From: Sedimenticola hydrogenitrophicus
Lineage (GTDB): Bacteria; Pseudomonadota; Gammaproteobacteria; Chromatiales; Chromatiaceae
Assembly (NCBI RefSeq): GCF_029017505.1
Contig: NZ_JAQGEI010000001.1
Location: 124,001-188,000 of the forward strand
Direction of reading: 5' to 3'
DNA length: 64,000 nt
Below are positions 8,601-18,511 of this stretch, one piece after another. Both the position numbers and the translations under genes were made by a program. How positions within the stretch are numbered: the first letter of the stretch is position 1; the number at the start of each line of letters is the position of its first letter. Below the pieces are notes generated by a model. It had not been told where the DNA came from and searched no databases. It saw only the letters and a list, made by a program, of their open reading frames with translations.

Positions 8601-8630
8601 AAAAAAGGCGGCCCCGTTACCGGGACCGCC
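8601..8630 (-). terminator. intrinsic terminator of acs
   Basis: Read on the minus strand, a GGCGGTCCCGG stem, a short loop and a pairing CCGGGGCCGCC-type arm are followed by TTTTTT. It lies 25 bases after the acs stop codon, with the usual hairpin plus T-run layout. Confidence 0.85.
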
Positions 8631-8654
8631 CGTGCTGGCTGACAGAGGCCGCGG

Positions 8655-10595
8655 TTACTGGTTGGCGCGGTTCTCAATCAGATCATCCACCACGCCGGGA
8701 TCGGCCAGGGTGGAGGTGTCACCCAGGGAGTCGATCTCGTTGCAGGCCACCTTGCGCAGGATGCGGCGCATGATCTTGCCGGAGCGGGTCTTGGGCAGGC
8801 CATGCGCCCACTGGATCAGGTTGATCTTGGCGATCGGCCCGATCTCGTCACGCACCAGCTTGATCAGCTCGGCCTTCAACTCATCGGTCGGTTCGACGCC
8901 GGCCATCGGGGTGACATAGGCATAGATGCCCTGACCGGTGATCTCGTGGGGATAGCCCACCACCGCAGCCTCGGCCACTTTCTCGTGCAGCACCAGGGCC
9001 GACTCGATCTCGGCGGTGCCGAGGCGGTGGCCGGAGACGTTCAGCACGTCGTCGATACGCCCGGTGATCCAGTAATAGCCGTCCTTGTCGCGGCGTGCGC
9101 CGTCACCGGTGAAATAGCTGCCGGGATACTGGGTGAAGTAGGTGTCCTTGAAGCGCTGGTGGTCGCCGTAAACGGAACGCATCATGCCGGGCCAGGGGCG
9201 GGTCAGGACCAGCGCGCCCTCGCACTCGCCTTCCAGGGTCTCCCCGGTGGTGGCGTCCACGATGGCGGGCACCACGCCGAAGAACGGCTTGGAGGCGGAG
9301 CCGGGTTTCAGGTCGGTGGCGCCGGGCAGCGGGGTGATCAGATGGCCGCCGGTTTCGGTCTGCCACCAGGTGTCGACAATCGGGCAGCGCTCGCCGCCGA
9401 CCACGCGGTAGTACCACTCCCAGGCTTCCGGATTGATCGGCTCACCCACGGTGCCGAGCAGGCGCAGCGAGGAGAGGTCGTGCTTTTTCACCGGCTCCTC
9501 GCCCAGCCGCATCAGGGCACGGATGGCGGTGGGTGCGGTGTAGAAGATGTTGACCTTGTGTTTCTCGCAGACTGCCCAGAAGCGGCCGGCATCCGGGTAG
9601 GTGGGGATGCCCTCGAACATCAGGCTGATGGCACCGTTGGTCAGCGGTCCGTAGACGATATAGGTGTGGCCGGTGACCCAGCCGACATCGGCGGTACACC
9701 AGTAGACCTCGCCCTCTTTGTAATCGAAGGTGTATTTGTGGGTCATGGCGGCGAACAGCAGGTAGCCGCCGGTGGTGTGCAGCACGCCCTTGGGTTGTCC
9801 GGTGGAGCCCGAGGTGTAGAGGATGAACAGCGGATCTTCCGCATCCATCGGCTCCGGCTCGCACTCCGCCGAGGCGTCGGCCATGGCGTCGTGATAGTAG
9901 ATATCGCGGCCTTCGGTCCAGGCAATGTTGCCGCCGGTACGCTTGACCACCACGCAGGTGTGCACGTTGGGGCAATCTTCCAGGGCGATATCGGCATTGC
10001 TCTTGAGCGGGACGTGCTTGCCGCCACGCACCGATTCGTCGGCGGTGATCAGGGTCTGGCAGTCGGAGTCGAGGATACGGCTGGAGAGGGCGTCGGGCGA
10101 GAAGCCGCCGAAGACGATGGAGTGCACCGCGCCGATGCGGGTACAGGCCAGCATGGCCACCGCCGCTTCCAGGATCATCGGCATGTAGATACAGACCCGG
10201 TCGCCCTTCTTGACGCCGCGGCTTTTCAGCACATTGGCGAATTTACATACCTCGGTATGCAATTCGCGGTAGGTGATTTTTTTGTCCTCGGCGGGATTGT
10301 CGCTCTCCCAGATGAAGGCGGTCTGATCCCCGCGGGTCTCCAGGTGGCGATCCAGACAGTTGTAGGAGACATTCAGTTTGCCGCCCTGAAACCATTTGAT
10401 CCCGGCTTCATTGAAATCCCACTCGCTCACCTTGTCCCACTTGCGGAACCAGGTAAGGAACTCGTCAGCGGCGTCGCCCCAGAAACCTTCCGGGTCTTCG
10501 ACAGAGCGCTGATACAGCTCCTGGTACTTGGCTGCATCGATATGGGCTTGCGCGGCTGTTTCAGCACTTACCGGATAGATTTTCTCATCGGACAT
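8655..10595 (-). CDS. acs: acetyl-CoA synthetase (AMP-forming)
   Basis: This 646-aa protein activates acetate with ATP and CoA to acetyl-CoA. Visible ANL-family motifs are [11 protein letters not shown] (phosphate loop), [10 protein letters not shown] (adenine/acetate pocket) and [20 protein letters not shown] with the hinge aspartate. The C-terminal [15 protein letters not shown] contains the catalytic lysine that is acetylated in this family. The start at 10595 (MSDEKIYPV) is preceded by GGAGA at proper spacing; a longer ORF to 10694 is not supported. It lies a few kilobases from an acetate-type symporter and its regulators, which fits an acetate-assimilation locus. An intrinsic terminator follows. 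Confidence 0.97.
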   Translation of the reverse strand: MSDEKIYPVSAETAAQAHIDAAKYQELYQRSVEDPEGFWGDAADEFLTWFRKWDKVSEWDFNEAGIKWFQGGKLNVSYNCLDRHLETRGDQTAFIWESDNPAEDKKITYRELHTEVCKFANVLKSRGVKKGDRVCIYMPMILEAAVAMLACTRIGAVHSIVFGGFSPDALSSRILDSDCQTLITADESVRGGKHVPLKSNADIALEDCPNVHTCVVVKRTGGNIAWTEGRDIYYHDAMADASAECEPEPMDAEDPLFILYTSGSTGQPKGVLHTTGGYLLFAAMTHKYTFDYKEGEVYWCTADVGWVTGHTYIVYGPLTNGAISLMFEGIPTYPDAGRFWAVCEKHKVNIFYTAPTAIRALMRLGEEPVKKHDLSSLRLLGTVGEPINPEAWEWYYRVVGGERCPIVDTWWQTETGGHLITPLPGATDLKPGSASKPFFGVVPAIVDATTGETLEGECEGALVLTRPWPGMMRSVYGDHQRFKDTYFTQYPGSYFTGDGARRDKDGYYWITGRIDDVLNVSGHRLGTAEIESALVLHEKVAEAAVVGYPHEITGQGIYAYVTPMAGVEPTDELKAELIKLVRDEIGPIAKINLIQWAHGLPKTRSGKIMRRILRKVACNEIDSLGDTSTLADPGVVDDLIENRANQ

Positions 10596-10626
10596 GGCGT
10601 GTCTCCTTCTCTTTAAAATTACATGG

Positions 10627-10702
10627 ACCGATAGCTCGGTCGGTTTCTCTGAATTTAGTGTAGTTGCACTGCTGAACTGCTGGTGATGATCCACGGATCA
10701 TC
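10627..10702 (-). promoter_or_regulatory. acs: acs upstream region with two palindromes
   Basis: The 122-bp gap between dnaQ-like and acs holds ACCGATAGCTCGGT (10627-10640) and a perfect 8-bp-arm palindrome, GATGATCC-AC-GGATCATC (10685-10702), the latter about 90-107 bases before the acs start. They may be operators for acs. I see no clear sigma-54 element here, unlike in front of actP. Confidence 0.35.
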
Positions 10703-10717
10703 CGTTTATCGGAAATA

Positions 10718-11446
10718 TTAAAAATGTCCCAATTCGTATTGCCGTTGAATCAGCCGGTCGACCGGATTGTTGTATTCCGTCAATACCGCGGCGATTCGCC
10801 TGAACACCTCGGCGGCGGTGATGGCGTCACCCCGCGCCGTGTGTCTTCCCTGTACCTCCACCCTGGCGTAGTCGGCCACCTCTTCCAGTGTATAGTGTCC
10901 AACCCGGCCGGTATGGACCAGGTAGAGTAGCATGGTATCCAGCCATGGATGTTTCAAATGACACAGCAGCTCGCGCTGCAGAATCTTGTTCAGAAAGCGG
11001 ATGTCGAATCCCACATGGTGTCCCACCAGCACGCTCTCGCCGATGAAATCCACGATCTCCAGCATCACCTCCTCGATCAGCGGCGCGTCCTTCACATCCG
11101 CGTCGGTCAGCCGGTGGATGCGGGTCGATTCGGCCGGAATCTTGCGCCCCGGAAAAATCAATGTATTGAATTCCCGGCCGGTCAGTTCCAGACCCTGCAT
11201 CTCGATCAGGGCGATGGAACAGATCTCGTCACCGGCGTAGGCCTGCAGCCCGGTGGTCTCGGTATCCACCACCACAAACCGGGTCTCCGCCAGCGGCCGG
11301 GTGACCAGCCGTTTCGGATCGATCGACAGCAGGCGCCGGTGCAGCGCCAGCATCCCGGGATCGGCCAGCAGCGCCCCCTTGCTCAGGGTGCGCCGGAATC
11401 CCGCATGTATCCTGCCGAATAACTCGCCGAGTTGTTCACTTGCCAT
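10718..11446 (-). CDS. DnaQ-like DEDDh 3'-5' exonuclease
   Basis: This 242-aa protein has an N-terminal helical extension of about 50 residues, then an exonuclease domain. Exo I is VVDTETTG (D61, E63), Exo II is HHVGFDIRFL (D148), and Exo III is RHTARGD (H202, D207), giving the full DEDDh set. It resembles the epsilon-like exonucleases found beside cNMP/CBS/DUF294 proteins and ActP-type symporters rather than replicative DnaQ. What it degrades in that setting is unknown. It lies between the DUF294 gene and acs on the same strand. Confidence 0.87.
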   Translation of the reverse strand: MASEQLGELFGRIHAGFRRTLSKGALLADPGMLALHRRLLSIDPKRLVTRPLAETRFVVVDTETTGLQAYAGDEICSIALIEMQGLELTGREFNTLIFPGRKIPAESTRIHRLTDADVKDAPLIEEVMLEIVDFIGESVLVGHHVGFDIRFLNKILQRELLCHLKHPWLDTMLLYLVHTGRVGHYTLEEVADYARVEVQGRHTARGDAITAAEVFRRIAAVLTEYNNPVDRLIQRQYELGHF

Positions 11447-11571
11447 ATGCTTGTTGCCGCTGCCGTCCGATCACTCCAATCCGCATTCTTGATATTTTTA
11501 TTCCGGCCCTTGGGCCGGAGCGGAATGATGTCGCCAAATCTGGCTGTCGGGCAGTCTCTGCCACTCCTCTC

Positions 11572-13482
11572 TCAGAATATGTCCGTTGCGTATTCGTCCT
11601 GCAGTTGCTCCTGAAACCGTTTGACCGCCCGCATGGCCATGCGCAGGGTGCTGCGTGACTGTGGGGAGAGGCGTTCCGGATTGATCAGCTTGTTCACTTC
11701 CCTGTCTGTTTTGGCCTGCCGGATCTGGTGGGTCAGCAGCAGATCCAGCAGCTCCTCGAAGGCCTCCTGTACCGAGTCCTTGAAATCGGTGGAGAGTTTG
11801 CCCACGCGCATCAGCGCATTCAGCCGGTCGGTGGTGTTCTGCGCCGCGATGCCGTTCTGCAGCGAGAAGATGCGCGCGGCGTCGGCGATGATGCGCAGGC
11901 CGTTGCGCTTGATGTCGATATACTCGCCCTGTTCGTCCTTCATGGTAACCAATCGATTGAAGAAACCGATAGCGGGTTTTCCCTCGGCGTCGTCGTCGGA
12001 CATCATTTTCAGCAGCCGCGGTTTCTCCTTCAGCTCGGCGAGGGCGTGACGCCGCAGCTCCGTGGTCAGGCTGTCGTCGCCGTACAGGGTGTCGAAATCG
12101 AACACCACGTTGGACCAGCGCGCCGCCTTCGCAGTGGGCTGGTCGGCGATGTGGCTGATCTGCTGTTTCCACTTCGACAGGGTTTTACAGTAGAGCGGAT
12201 TGCGCGCCATGATGGCGCCGGGGCAAAGCGGGTAGCCGATACGGTCCAGGTTCAGGTTCAGCCGGTTGCAGAAATGGTCGAACCACTCCTTGGCCTCGGC
12301 GCTCTCGCTGGCCGGGCTGTCCTCGATGACGATGCCGTTGTCCTGGTCCGGATTGAGCAGCATCTCCAGCCGGCCGCCGGAACCCATGATCAGTACGCTG
12401 AAGCCGACCGGCGCCTTGCCCAGGTCCTTGGTCTCCATCCAGCGCAGGGTCAGCTCCACCGCCCGGCGTTGGGCGATCAGGTGGTATTCGCTGAGCAGCC
12501 GGACCGCGCTGCTGGGGCGGTGGTTGGTCTCCTGGATGTCGATGGCGGCATCGGCCAGCAGCGGCGTCAGTTCCGCCAGCTCCTTGATGCTGCCGGCCTC
12601 GCGGAAGCGGTTGGTCAGGGTGCTGGGGCGGGAGATGAGGATGCGCAGGATGTCGGTTTGGGAGACCATGCCGATCGGGTATTGCTCCTCCAGCACGATC
12701 AGGTACTTGGCGGTGTGCCGTTTCATGATCTCTTCGGCTTCCCACAGGGCGGTGTCGGGGTCGATCACCCGCGGGGTGTCCGGGGTCATCTTCAGCACCT
12801 GCTCATCCGGGGTCGCGCCCTTGAGCATCACCGCCTCGGCCAGTCCGGCATAGGTGAGCACGCCGCGCAGCCGGCCCTGCTCATCGGTCACCACCAGGCT
12901 GCCGATCTTGCGTGCCTTCATGGTGCTGAAGGCCTCCCGCAGGGTGGTCTCGGGGGTGCAGGAGGCGACCGGGGTGCGCATCACCCGGGTGACCGGCTGT
13001 GCCAGCACACCGGTGGAGATGGAGCGGTCCGGGCTGCGCTCCCGCAGCTTGGTGGCGATCACCCGGTTGAGCACGTTGAACAGTTCCGGATGCGCCCCTT
13101 CGAGGGCCTTGAAGCGCTCCTCGGGGACCGCCAGGATCTCCGACTGGTTGGTGGCGACGGTCTTGGTGGTGTAGTCGTTCTTGTCCAGGTAGTTGGCCAG
13201 TCCGATCAGATCGCCGGGCAGCACGGTGTCCTGGCGGCCGCTGGGGCGGTGCATCACGATATTGCCGTCGAGCAGGATATAGATCTCCTTCCGGTAGGCT
13301 TCGCCGGGACGAAACAGGGCCACGCCACCGGGCAGGACGCGCCGGCTGGCACAGGCCACCAGCTCCCGCAGGGTCTCCAGCGGGACATCCCGGAAGGTGC
13401 GGGTGGCGGCAAGTATCTGCTCGGTTGTAACGGTTTCGCTCTGCTGTGTCATTCGCTGCTGTCGCTGACGATGTAAGGCCAT
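11572..13482 (-). CDS. cNMP-binding / CBS-pair / DUF294 nucleotidyltransferase-like signalling protein
   Basis: This 636-aa protein has four parts in order. A cyclic-nucleotide-binding-like domain (about 20-130; LPGGVALFRPGE, GDLIGLANYL) is followed by two CBS domains (about 155-275). Then comes a DUF294 putative nucleotidyltransferase (about 330-450; MGSGGRLEMLLNPDQDNGIV, the GSxxR...D.D pattern), and finally a DUF294 C-terminal helical domain. CBS pairs usually sense adenine nucleotides. Proteins of this layout commonly accompany ActP-type acetate transporters and DnaQ-like exonucleases, as here. The start at 13482 has GGAA very close; an alternative ATG at 13452 has no visible ribosome-binding site. 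Confidence 0.85.
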   Translation of the reverse strand: MALHRQRQQRMTQQSETVTTEQILAATRTFRDVPLETLRELVACASRRVLPGGVALFRPGEAYRKEIYILLDGNIVMHRPSGRQDTVLPGDLIGLANYLDKNDYTTKTVATNQSEILAVPEERFKALEGAHPELFNVLNRVIATKLRERSPDRSISTGVLAQPVTRVMRTPVASCTPETTLREAFSTMKARKIGSLVVTDEQGRLRGVLTYAGLAEAVMLKGATPDEQVLKMTPDTPRVIDPDTALWEAEEIMKRHTAKYLIVLEEQYPIGMVSQTDILRILISRPSTLTNRFREAGSIKELAELTPLLADAAIDIQETNHRPSSAVRLLSEYHLIAQRRAVELTLRWMETKDLGKAPVGFSVLIMGSGGRLEMLLNPDQDNGIVIEDSPASESAEAKEWFDHFCNRLNLNLDRIGYPLCPGAIMARNPLYCKTLSKWKQQISHIADQPTAKAARWSNVVFDFDTLYGDDSLTTELRRHALAELKEKPRLLKMMSDDDAEGKPAIGFFNRLVTMKDEQGEYIDIKRNGLRIIADAARIFSLQNGIAAQNTTDRLNALMRVGKLSTDFKDSVQEAFEELLDLLLTHQIRQAKTDREVNKLINPERLSPQSRSTLRMAMRAVKRFQEQLQDEYATDIF

Positions 13483-13500
13483 TTCCTGCTATGACCAAAA

Positions 13501-13758
13501 ATGTCCGGCTCCTGTTTTGTCCTGTTGCTCAGGAAAAAAAACTGCTATTTTCCCTTGCCGTTGGTTCTTACTGCTATCGATGAAGGCGCTCAATTGATCG
13601 ATTGGATCTTTCTGCTGGTCACCGCCGTGATTGCCTGGCACGCCCTCACCCATCGCAATGACGATGGGGAGAACGATATCGGCCATCTGCTGTTCGGTGC
13701 GATCGCCCTGCTGTTCTTCGTGCGCGTCCTGTTTGTCGATATACTCCAATTACTGTAG
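13501..13758 (+). CDS. small putative membrane protein
   Basis: This 85-aa ORF is divergent from the DUF294 gene. From residue 32 onward it looks like a real two-helix membrane protein (LIDWIFLLVTAVIAW, then LLFGAIALLFFVRVLF) with a charged loop HRNDDGEND between. The first 30 residues look less protein-like. A start at the TTG that opens LIDWIF, preceded by AAGG, would give a protein of about 55 aa. I do not recognise a family. It is followed directly by a palindromic repeat. Confidence 0.4.
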   Translation: MSGSCFVLLLRKKNCYFPLPLVLTAIDEGAQLIDWIFLLVTAVIAWHALTHRNDDGENDIGHLLFGAIALLFFVRVLFVDILQLL

Positions 13759-13804
13759 GAGCGCCTCTGGCGCGAAGGTGTTCGCGGCGAAGCCACTCCT
13801 ACGG
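13756..13804. repeat. REP-like palindrome
   Basis: GTAGGAGCGCCTC...GCCACTCCTAC forms an inverted repeat around GGCGCGAA and TCGCGGCGAA. This is the common short extragenic palindrome of many Pseudomonadota. A partial half-copy (ATCGCGGCTGAAGCCGCC) follows near 13828-13845. Confidence 0.75.
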
Positions 13805-13845
13805 GGTGCCCGTTCCCACTCAGAACATCGCGGCTGAAGCCGCCA

Positions 13846-14541
13846 CTACTCGAAACGGTACGCACGCTGCCGGTGGTCCTGCTCCGGTATCCGCATCAGC
13901 CGCTCCGCTTCCGGTTTGGCCAGCTGCGCGGCGAGATAGCGGGCGCGGTCGGCGATGCTGGGCGGCGGTTGCGGCTGATTGCGCAGGAACCGGGTGAGAA
14001 ATCCCGGCCCTTCCGCCAGCCCGGGTTCCAGGCGCAGCCCCTCCCGGTAATCGGCCAGGGCGCCGCGATACTCCCCCAACTGATCCTTGAGGATACCGCG
14101 ATTGGCCAGGGCCACCCCCAGGGCGCGCCGGTTCCGCTCGTTGACGCCCGCCGTCAGTTCCCGCTCGACCGCTTCATCGTAATACCCCAGGGCCTGCCGC
14201 AACTGGGTTGTAGACTCCTGCCGCAGTCTGGCGATCTCCGCCTGCTGCGTCGTCGGGTCCAGCCGCTCCGCGTCCGCCGCCCGGCGTATGCCGATACGCA
14301 TCAGTGCCTGCGCCTTGCCCCGCAAGGCGCCGAGGTTGTCCGGTTGCCGCGCATAGACCTGGCTGAAGATGCCCAACGCCTGTTCAAACGCGCCATCCTC
14401 CAGGTAGCGGTCGGCCGCCGCCAGCTCCCGGCCCGTCACCGTCGACTCGCCGGGGCCGCTGTCATAGAACGTCCAGCCGATCCAGACAGCGGTGAGGACG
14501 ACGGCCGCCCGCACCAGCATCCGGTAGTGCGCGTCACCCAT
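13846..14541 (-). CDS. membrane-anchored TPR-like protein
   Basis: This 231-aa protein has one N-terminal membrane helix (residues 9-26) and then tetratricopeptide-like helices: YLEDGAFEQALGIFSQVYARQPDNLGALRGKAQAL (about 45-80), and ALANRGILKDQLGEYRGALADYREGLRLEP (about 145-175). It is likely a periplasm-facing scaffold protein. It overlaps the upstream small membrane-protein gene by 8 bases, so the two form an operon, probably downstream of actP. The specific function is unknown. Confidence 0.7.
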   Translation of the reverse strand: MGDAHYRMLVRAAVVLTAVWIGWTFYDSGPGESTVTGRELAAADRYLEDGAFEQALGIFSQVYARQPDNLGALRGKAQALMRIGIRRAADAERLDPTTQQAEIARLRQESTTQLRQALGYYDEAVERELTAGVNERNRRALGVALANRGILKDQLGEYRGALADYREGLRLEPGLAEGPGFLTRFLRNQPQPPPSIADRARYLAAQLAKPEAERLMRIPEQDHRQRAYRFE

Positions 14542-14767
14542 GCGCGGCTCCGATGATCGACAGATTGAAAAACCAGGAGAACAGGGTCACCAGAATGAGA
14601 CTGATAAAACGTGCCCTGTTCTTCTGTCCGTTGAGCTCTTCGGCGGCCAGCTCCCGGCCAAGTCTGCGCCGCAACCGGCGCACGCTGACCACCCAGATGA
14701 GGTTGCTGACCGGGAAGAACAGCATCACCGACAGCAGTGCGACCCAGAGATAAAACATCGGATTCAT
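14534..14767 (-). CDS. small two-helix membrane protein
   Basis: This 77-aa protein starts MNPMFYLWVALLS. The first membrane helix is at about 5-27, followed by a basic cytosolic loop (RRLRRRLGRELAAEE) and a second helix at about 52-72 (FISLILVTLFSWFF). The start at 14767 drops 40 hydrophilic, non-protein-like residues of the longer ORF. It is upstream of, and overlaps, the TPR protein gene and lies 170 bp after actP. No family recognised. Confidence 0.6.
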   Translation of the reverse strand: MNPMFYLWVALLSVMLFFPVSNLIWVVSVRRLRRRLGRELAAEELNGQKNRARFISLILVTLFSWFFNLSIIGAAHG

Positions 14768-14936
14768 GGTCTGATTCAGCTCTTGGCCCTGGTCGGGCGT
14801 TCCGGGTCTATGCGACCAGGAGCGGTAGCGACGATTCAACCCCGTGACCGGGTGAGTCACCAGCGCCGCGCACGCACCCGAACACACGAAAATAGCAATA
14901 ATGAGTAGCGGCTATCCATTGTCCAAAGGTGCTATC

Positions 14937-16922
14937 TCAACCCGGCTTGTCCAGGTCCAGCTGGATATCGCCGATATCCTCATGCAGCGCCACCACCTCC
15001 TTGTGCGGCACGGTGGAGAGTTCCATGCGGTAGGCGAGGAACCACATCATGGCCACGCCCAGTACCCACCAGAGCAGCTGCCAGGCCCAGATCGAGGGCA
15101 TGCCGAAGGTCCAGGTCCCGGCATTGGTGGGATCGCCGAATATCCAGTTGCCGATCACCGCGCCGGGTCCGATACCGAAGAAGAACCAGACCAGGGTGAG
15201 AATCCAGGCCGCCGGGATCAGGCCACGCTTCTCGGGGGAGAGGGAGGCGTGATCGCGCAGAAAGTTGTGGAAGATCATGCGGTGTTCGCGCTCGCTGCCG
15301 TTCTGGGTCAGGGCGGAGACGGCGATGGTGAGGCTGAGATTGAACAGGATGCCCCAGAACGCGGAGTGCAGGGTCATGGGCCAGCGGCCCCAGGGCATGA
15401 ACTCGGCGCCGATGCTCTCGGTCAGGGTGACCGCGATCAGTCCGGCGATCAGCCCCACGGTGACGCCCTGCCGGGTCAGGTAGGGCCACCAGCAGACGGC
15501 GATCAGCGCCGGCCACATCTGGAATCCGTAGGCCACCGCCAGTCCGCCGAGCAGCACCAGGGCATCGGTGGAGGTGGTGGCGACCAGCAGCGCGGCGATG
15601 ACGATCAGGATCACGCCCAGGCGGCCATACAGCTTCTGCTGGGCATGGCTGGCGTTGGGGATGATGAAGCGCTTCAGCAGGTCGCGGGTGAGCATGCCGC
15701 CGGCGGTGGACATGTAGGCGGCGCCGGTCGACTGCATGGCGGCCAGGGCGCAGACCGACAACAGCCCCACCATCCAGGGCGCGGTCTCGGACATCAGGTA
15801 GACCAGTTGTGGCACCAGCATGTCGCCCCTGCCCTCGGACTGCAGCAGGTCGATGCCGCCCAGGCCGGTGCCCATGACGTTGTTGACCAGCTCGGGGAAG
15901 CGCGCCATGAATTGGGTATCGGCGCCGAGGAAGTGGGCGCCGATGCCCTGGATGGCGGTGAAGAACATGAGGATGAAGCCGATCACCAGGGAGGAGGCCC
16001 ACACCTGCTGCGGGGCGAAGGGTTCCGGGCTCTTGTTGCCGAAGGCCCACATGGAGAAGGCCGGGGCCGACTGGATGCCCATCAGGCCGAACATGTAGGT
16101 CAGTATCATCACCCCGGTCCAGGCGCCGCCGATGGGCGCGCTGGCGCTGCCGAGACCGGCGCCGAACTGGATCACCCCGGGGATGGCGATATAGGCGCTG
16201 TAGCCGTCCGGCGTGGTCTTGCCGAACATCGCCTTGCCGGTGCTCGGGTCGATCTGGCTCAGTGCGGCGATGCCCTGGTTGAGGCGTTCGAAGCCGCCGA
16301 TATCGTTCATGGCGATGATGCCGATCACGGCAATGCCGCCGCCGAGCAGGATCGCCTGGGCCGAGTCGACATAGGCCACGGCGCGCAGGCCGCCGGAGGC
16401 GACATAGATGATCACCACGATGGAGAGCAGCCACATGCCGACATTGGTGCTCAGCATGTCATCGGTGAGGACGTTGAACAGGAAGCCTGAGGCGCGCAGC
16501 TGGATGCCGAGGTAGGGCACCGAGAAGATCAGCGCCACCAGTACCACCAGGATGCGGATCGTGTCGGAGCGGAAGTAGTAGGCCAGCATCTCGCCCGGGG
16601 TGATGAAGCCGAAGCGCTTGCCGAGCATCCATTGGCGTTTGAGAAACAGCACCCCGGTGAAGGGGATGGTGATGGCGTAGAAGGAGGCGTAGGCGTACTG
16701 GAAGCCGTCCCGGTAGATGAGGCCGGGGTGTCCCATGAAGGTCCAGCCGGAAAACGAGGTGGCGGTGGCGGCGAGGATGAATACCCAGAGCGAGATCTGC
16801 CGGCCGGCGACGAAATAGTCACTGGCGGTCTTTGCCGACAGCGCGCCCTTGATGCCCCAGAAGATGCAGTATGACCAGTAAAGCGCAACGAATACAAACA
16901 ACCAGACAACCTTTGCGTCCAT
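14937..16922 (-). CDS. actP: sodium:solute symporter, ActP-like (acetate/monocarboxylate uptake)
   Basis: This 661-aa polytopic protein belongs to the SSS family. It has about 13 membrane segments and the family signature around ASDYFVAGRQISLWVFILAATATSFSG, plus ASGGLRAVAYVDSAQA and AAMQSTGAAYMSTAGGMLTRDLL. It is longer than E. coli ActP and has an extra C-terminal membrane module ending in a soluble tail. The neighbourhood (acs, DUF294/CBS, DnaQ-like exonuclease, symporter-fused sensor kinase) supports uptake of acetate or a similar short acid coupled to Na+. A sigma-54-type promoter with candidate activator sites lies upstream (17032-17149). The substrate is inferred from context. Confidence 0.85.
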   Translation of the reverse strand: MDAKVVWLFVFVALYWSYCIFWGIKGALSAKTASDYFVAGRQISLWVFILAATATSFSGWTFMGHPGLIYRDGFQYAYASFYAITIPFTGVLFLKRQWMLGKRFGFITPGEMLAYYFRSDTIRILVVLVALIFSVPYLGIQLRASGFLFNVLTDDMLSTNVGMWLLSIVVIIYVASGGLRAVAYVDSAQAILLGGGIAVIGIIAMNDIGGFERLNQGIAALSQIDPSTGKAMFGKTTPDGYSAYIAIPGVIQFGAGLGSASAPIGGAWTGVMILTYMFGLMGIQSAPAFSMWAFGNKSPEPFAPQQVWASSLVIGFILMFFTAIQGIGAHFLGADTQFMARFPELVNNVMGTGLGGIDLLQSEGRGDMLVPQLVYLMSETAPWMVGLLSVCALAAMQSTGAAYMSTAGGMLTRDLLKRFIIPNASHAQQKLYGRLGVILIVIAALLVATTSTDALVLLGGLAVAYGFQMWPALIAVCWWPYLTRQGVTVGLIAGLIAVTLTESIGAEFMPWGRWPMTLHSAFWGILFNLSLTIAVSALTQNGSEREHRMIFHNFLRDHASLSPEKRGLIPAAWILTLVWFFFGIGPGAVIGNWIFGDPTNAGTWTFGMPSIWAWQLLWWVLGVAMMWFLAYRMELSTVPHKEVVALHEDIGDIQLDLDKPG

Positions 16923-17031
16923 TGGTCGTATTCCCCCTCAGTAGTGAAAATCAAATGGTTTTAATTTTTCTGTTATCTGTATCTGTCTTGGCCACCGACC
17001 AATGGCCGATAGGCGAAAGCTGCCGCTATTA

Positions 17032-17047
17032 TGCGAGAATTGTGCCG
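17032..17047 (-). promoter_or_regulatory. sigma-54 (-24/-12) promoter of actP
   Basis: The minus strand reads CGGCAC-AATTC-TCGCA. Compared with TGGCAC-N5-TTGCA, the invariant GG and GC are present at the exact 12-base spacing, with one mismatch in each box. It lies about 110 bases upstream of the actP start and downstream of an NtrC-type regulator gene carrying the GAFTGA motif that contacts sigma-54. That makes a functional match likely. Confidence 0.7.
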
Positions 17048-17095
17048 TTTAATAAAGCTATTGGGCTCAATGGCTTGGCGAGCTTCACAGCGCAT

Positions 17096-17149
17096 CTGTT
17101 ACCCCTTGTCTGTTACCAAAGGTGACAACCCCGTGTGGTTCGGTAACAG
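17096..17149 (-). promoter_or_regulatory. candidate upstream activator sites (CTGTTACC motif)
   Basis: CTGTTACC occurs at 17096-17103 and 17110-17117, and its inverse GGTAACAG at 17142-17149, 50-115 bp upstream of the sigma-54 element. The same TGTTAC core forms a perfect palindrome in front of the sensor-kinase operon (21667-21683). It is probably the binding site of the adjacent NtrC-type regulator. Confidence 0.5.
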
Positions 17150-17155
17150 GGCCGC

Positions 17156-18507
<1,352 letters not shown>

Positions 18508-18511
<4 letters not shown>

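Noticed and set aside
8802-10616. 604-aa plus-strand ORF opposite acs
   Set aside because: It is a mirror of acs caused by high G+C; its translation is rich in Gly, Ala, His and Val with no motifs, while the minus strand is unmistakably acetyl-CoA synthetase.
11728-13476. 582-aa plus-strand ORF opposite the CBS/DUF294 gene
   Set aside because: Shadow frame; the minus-strand protein has four recognisable domains.
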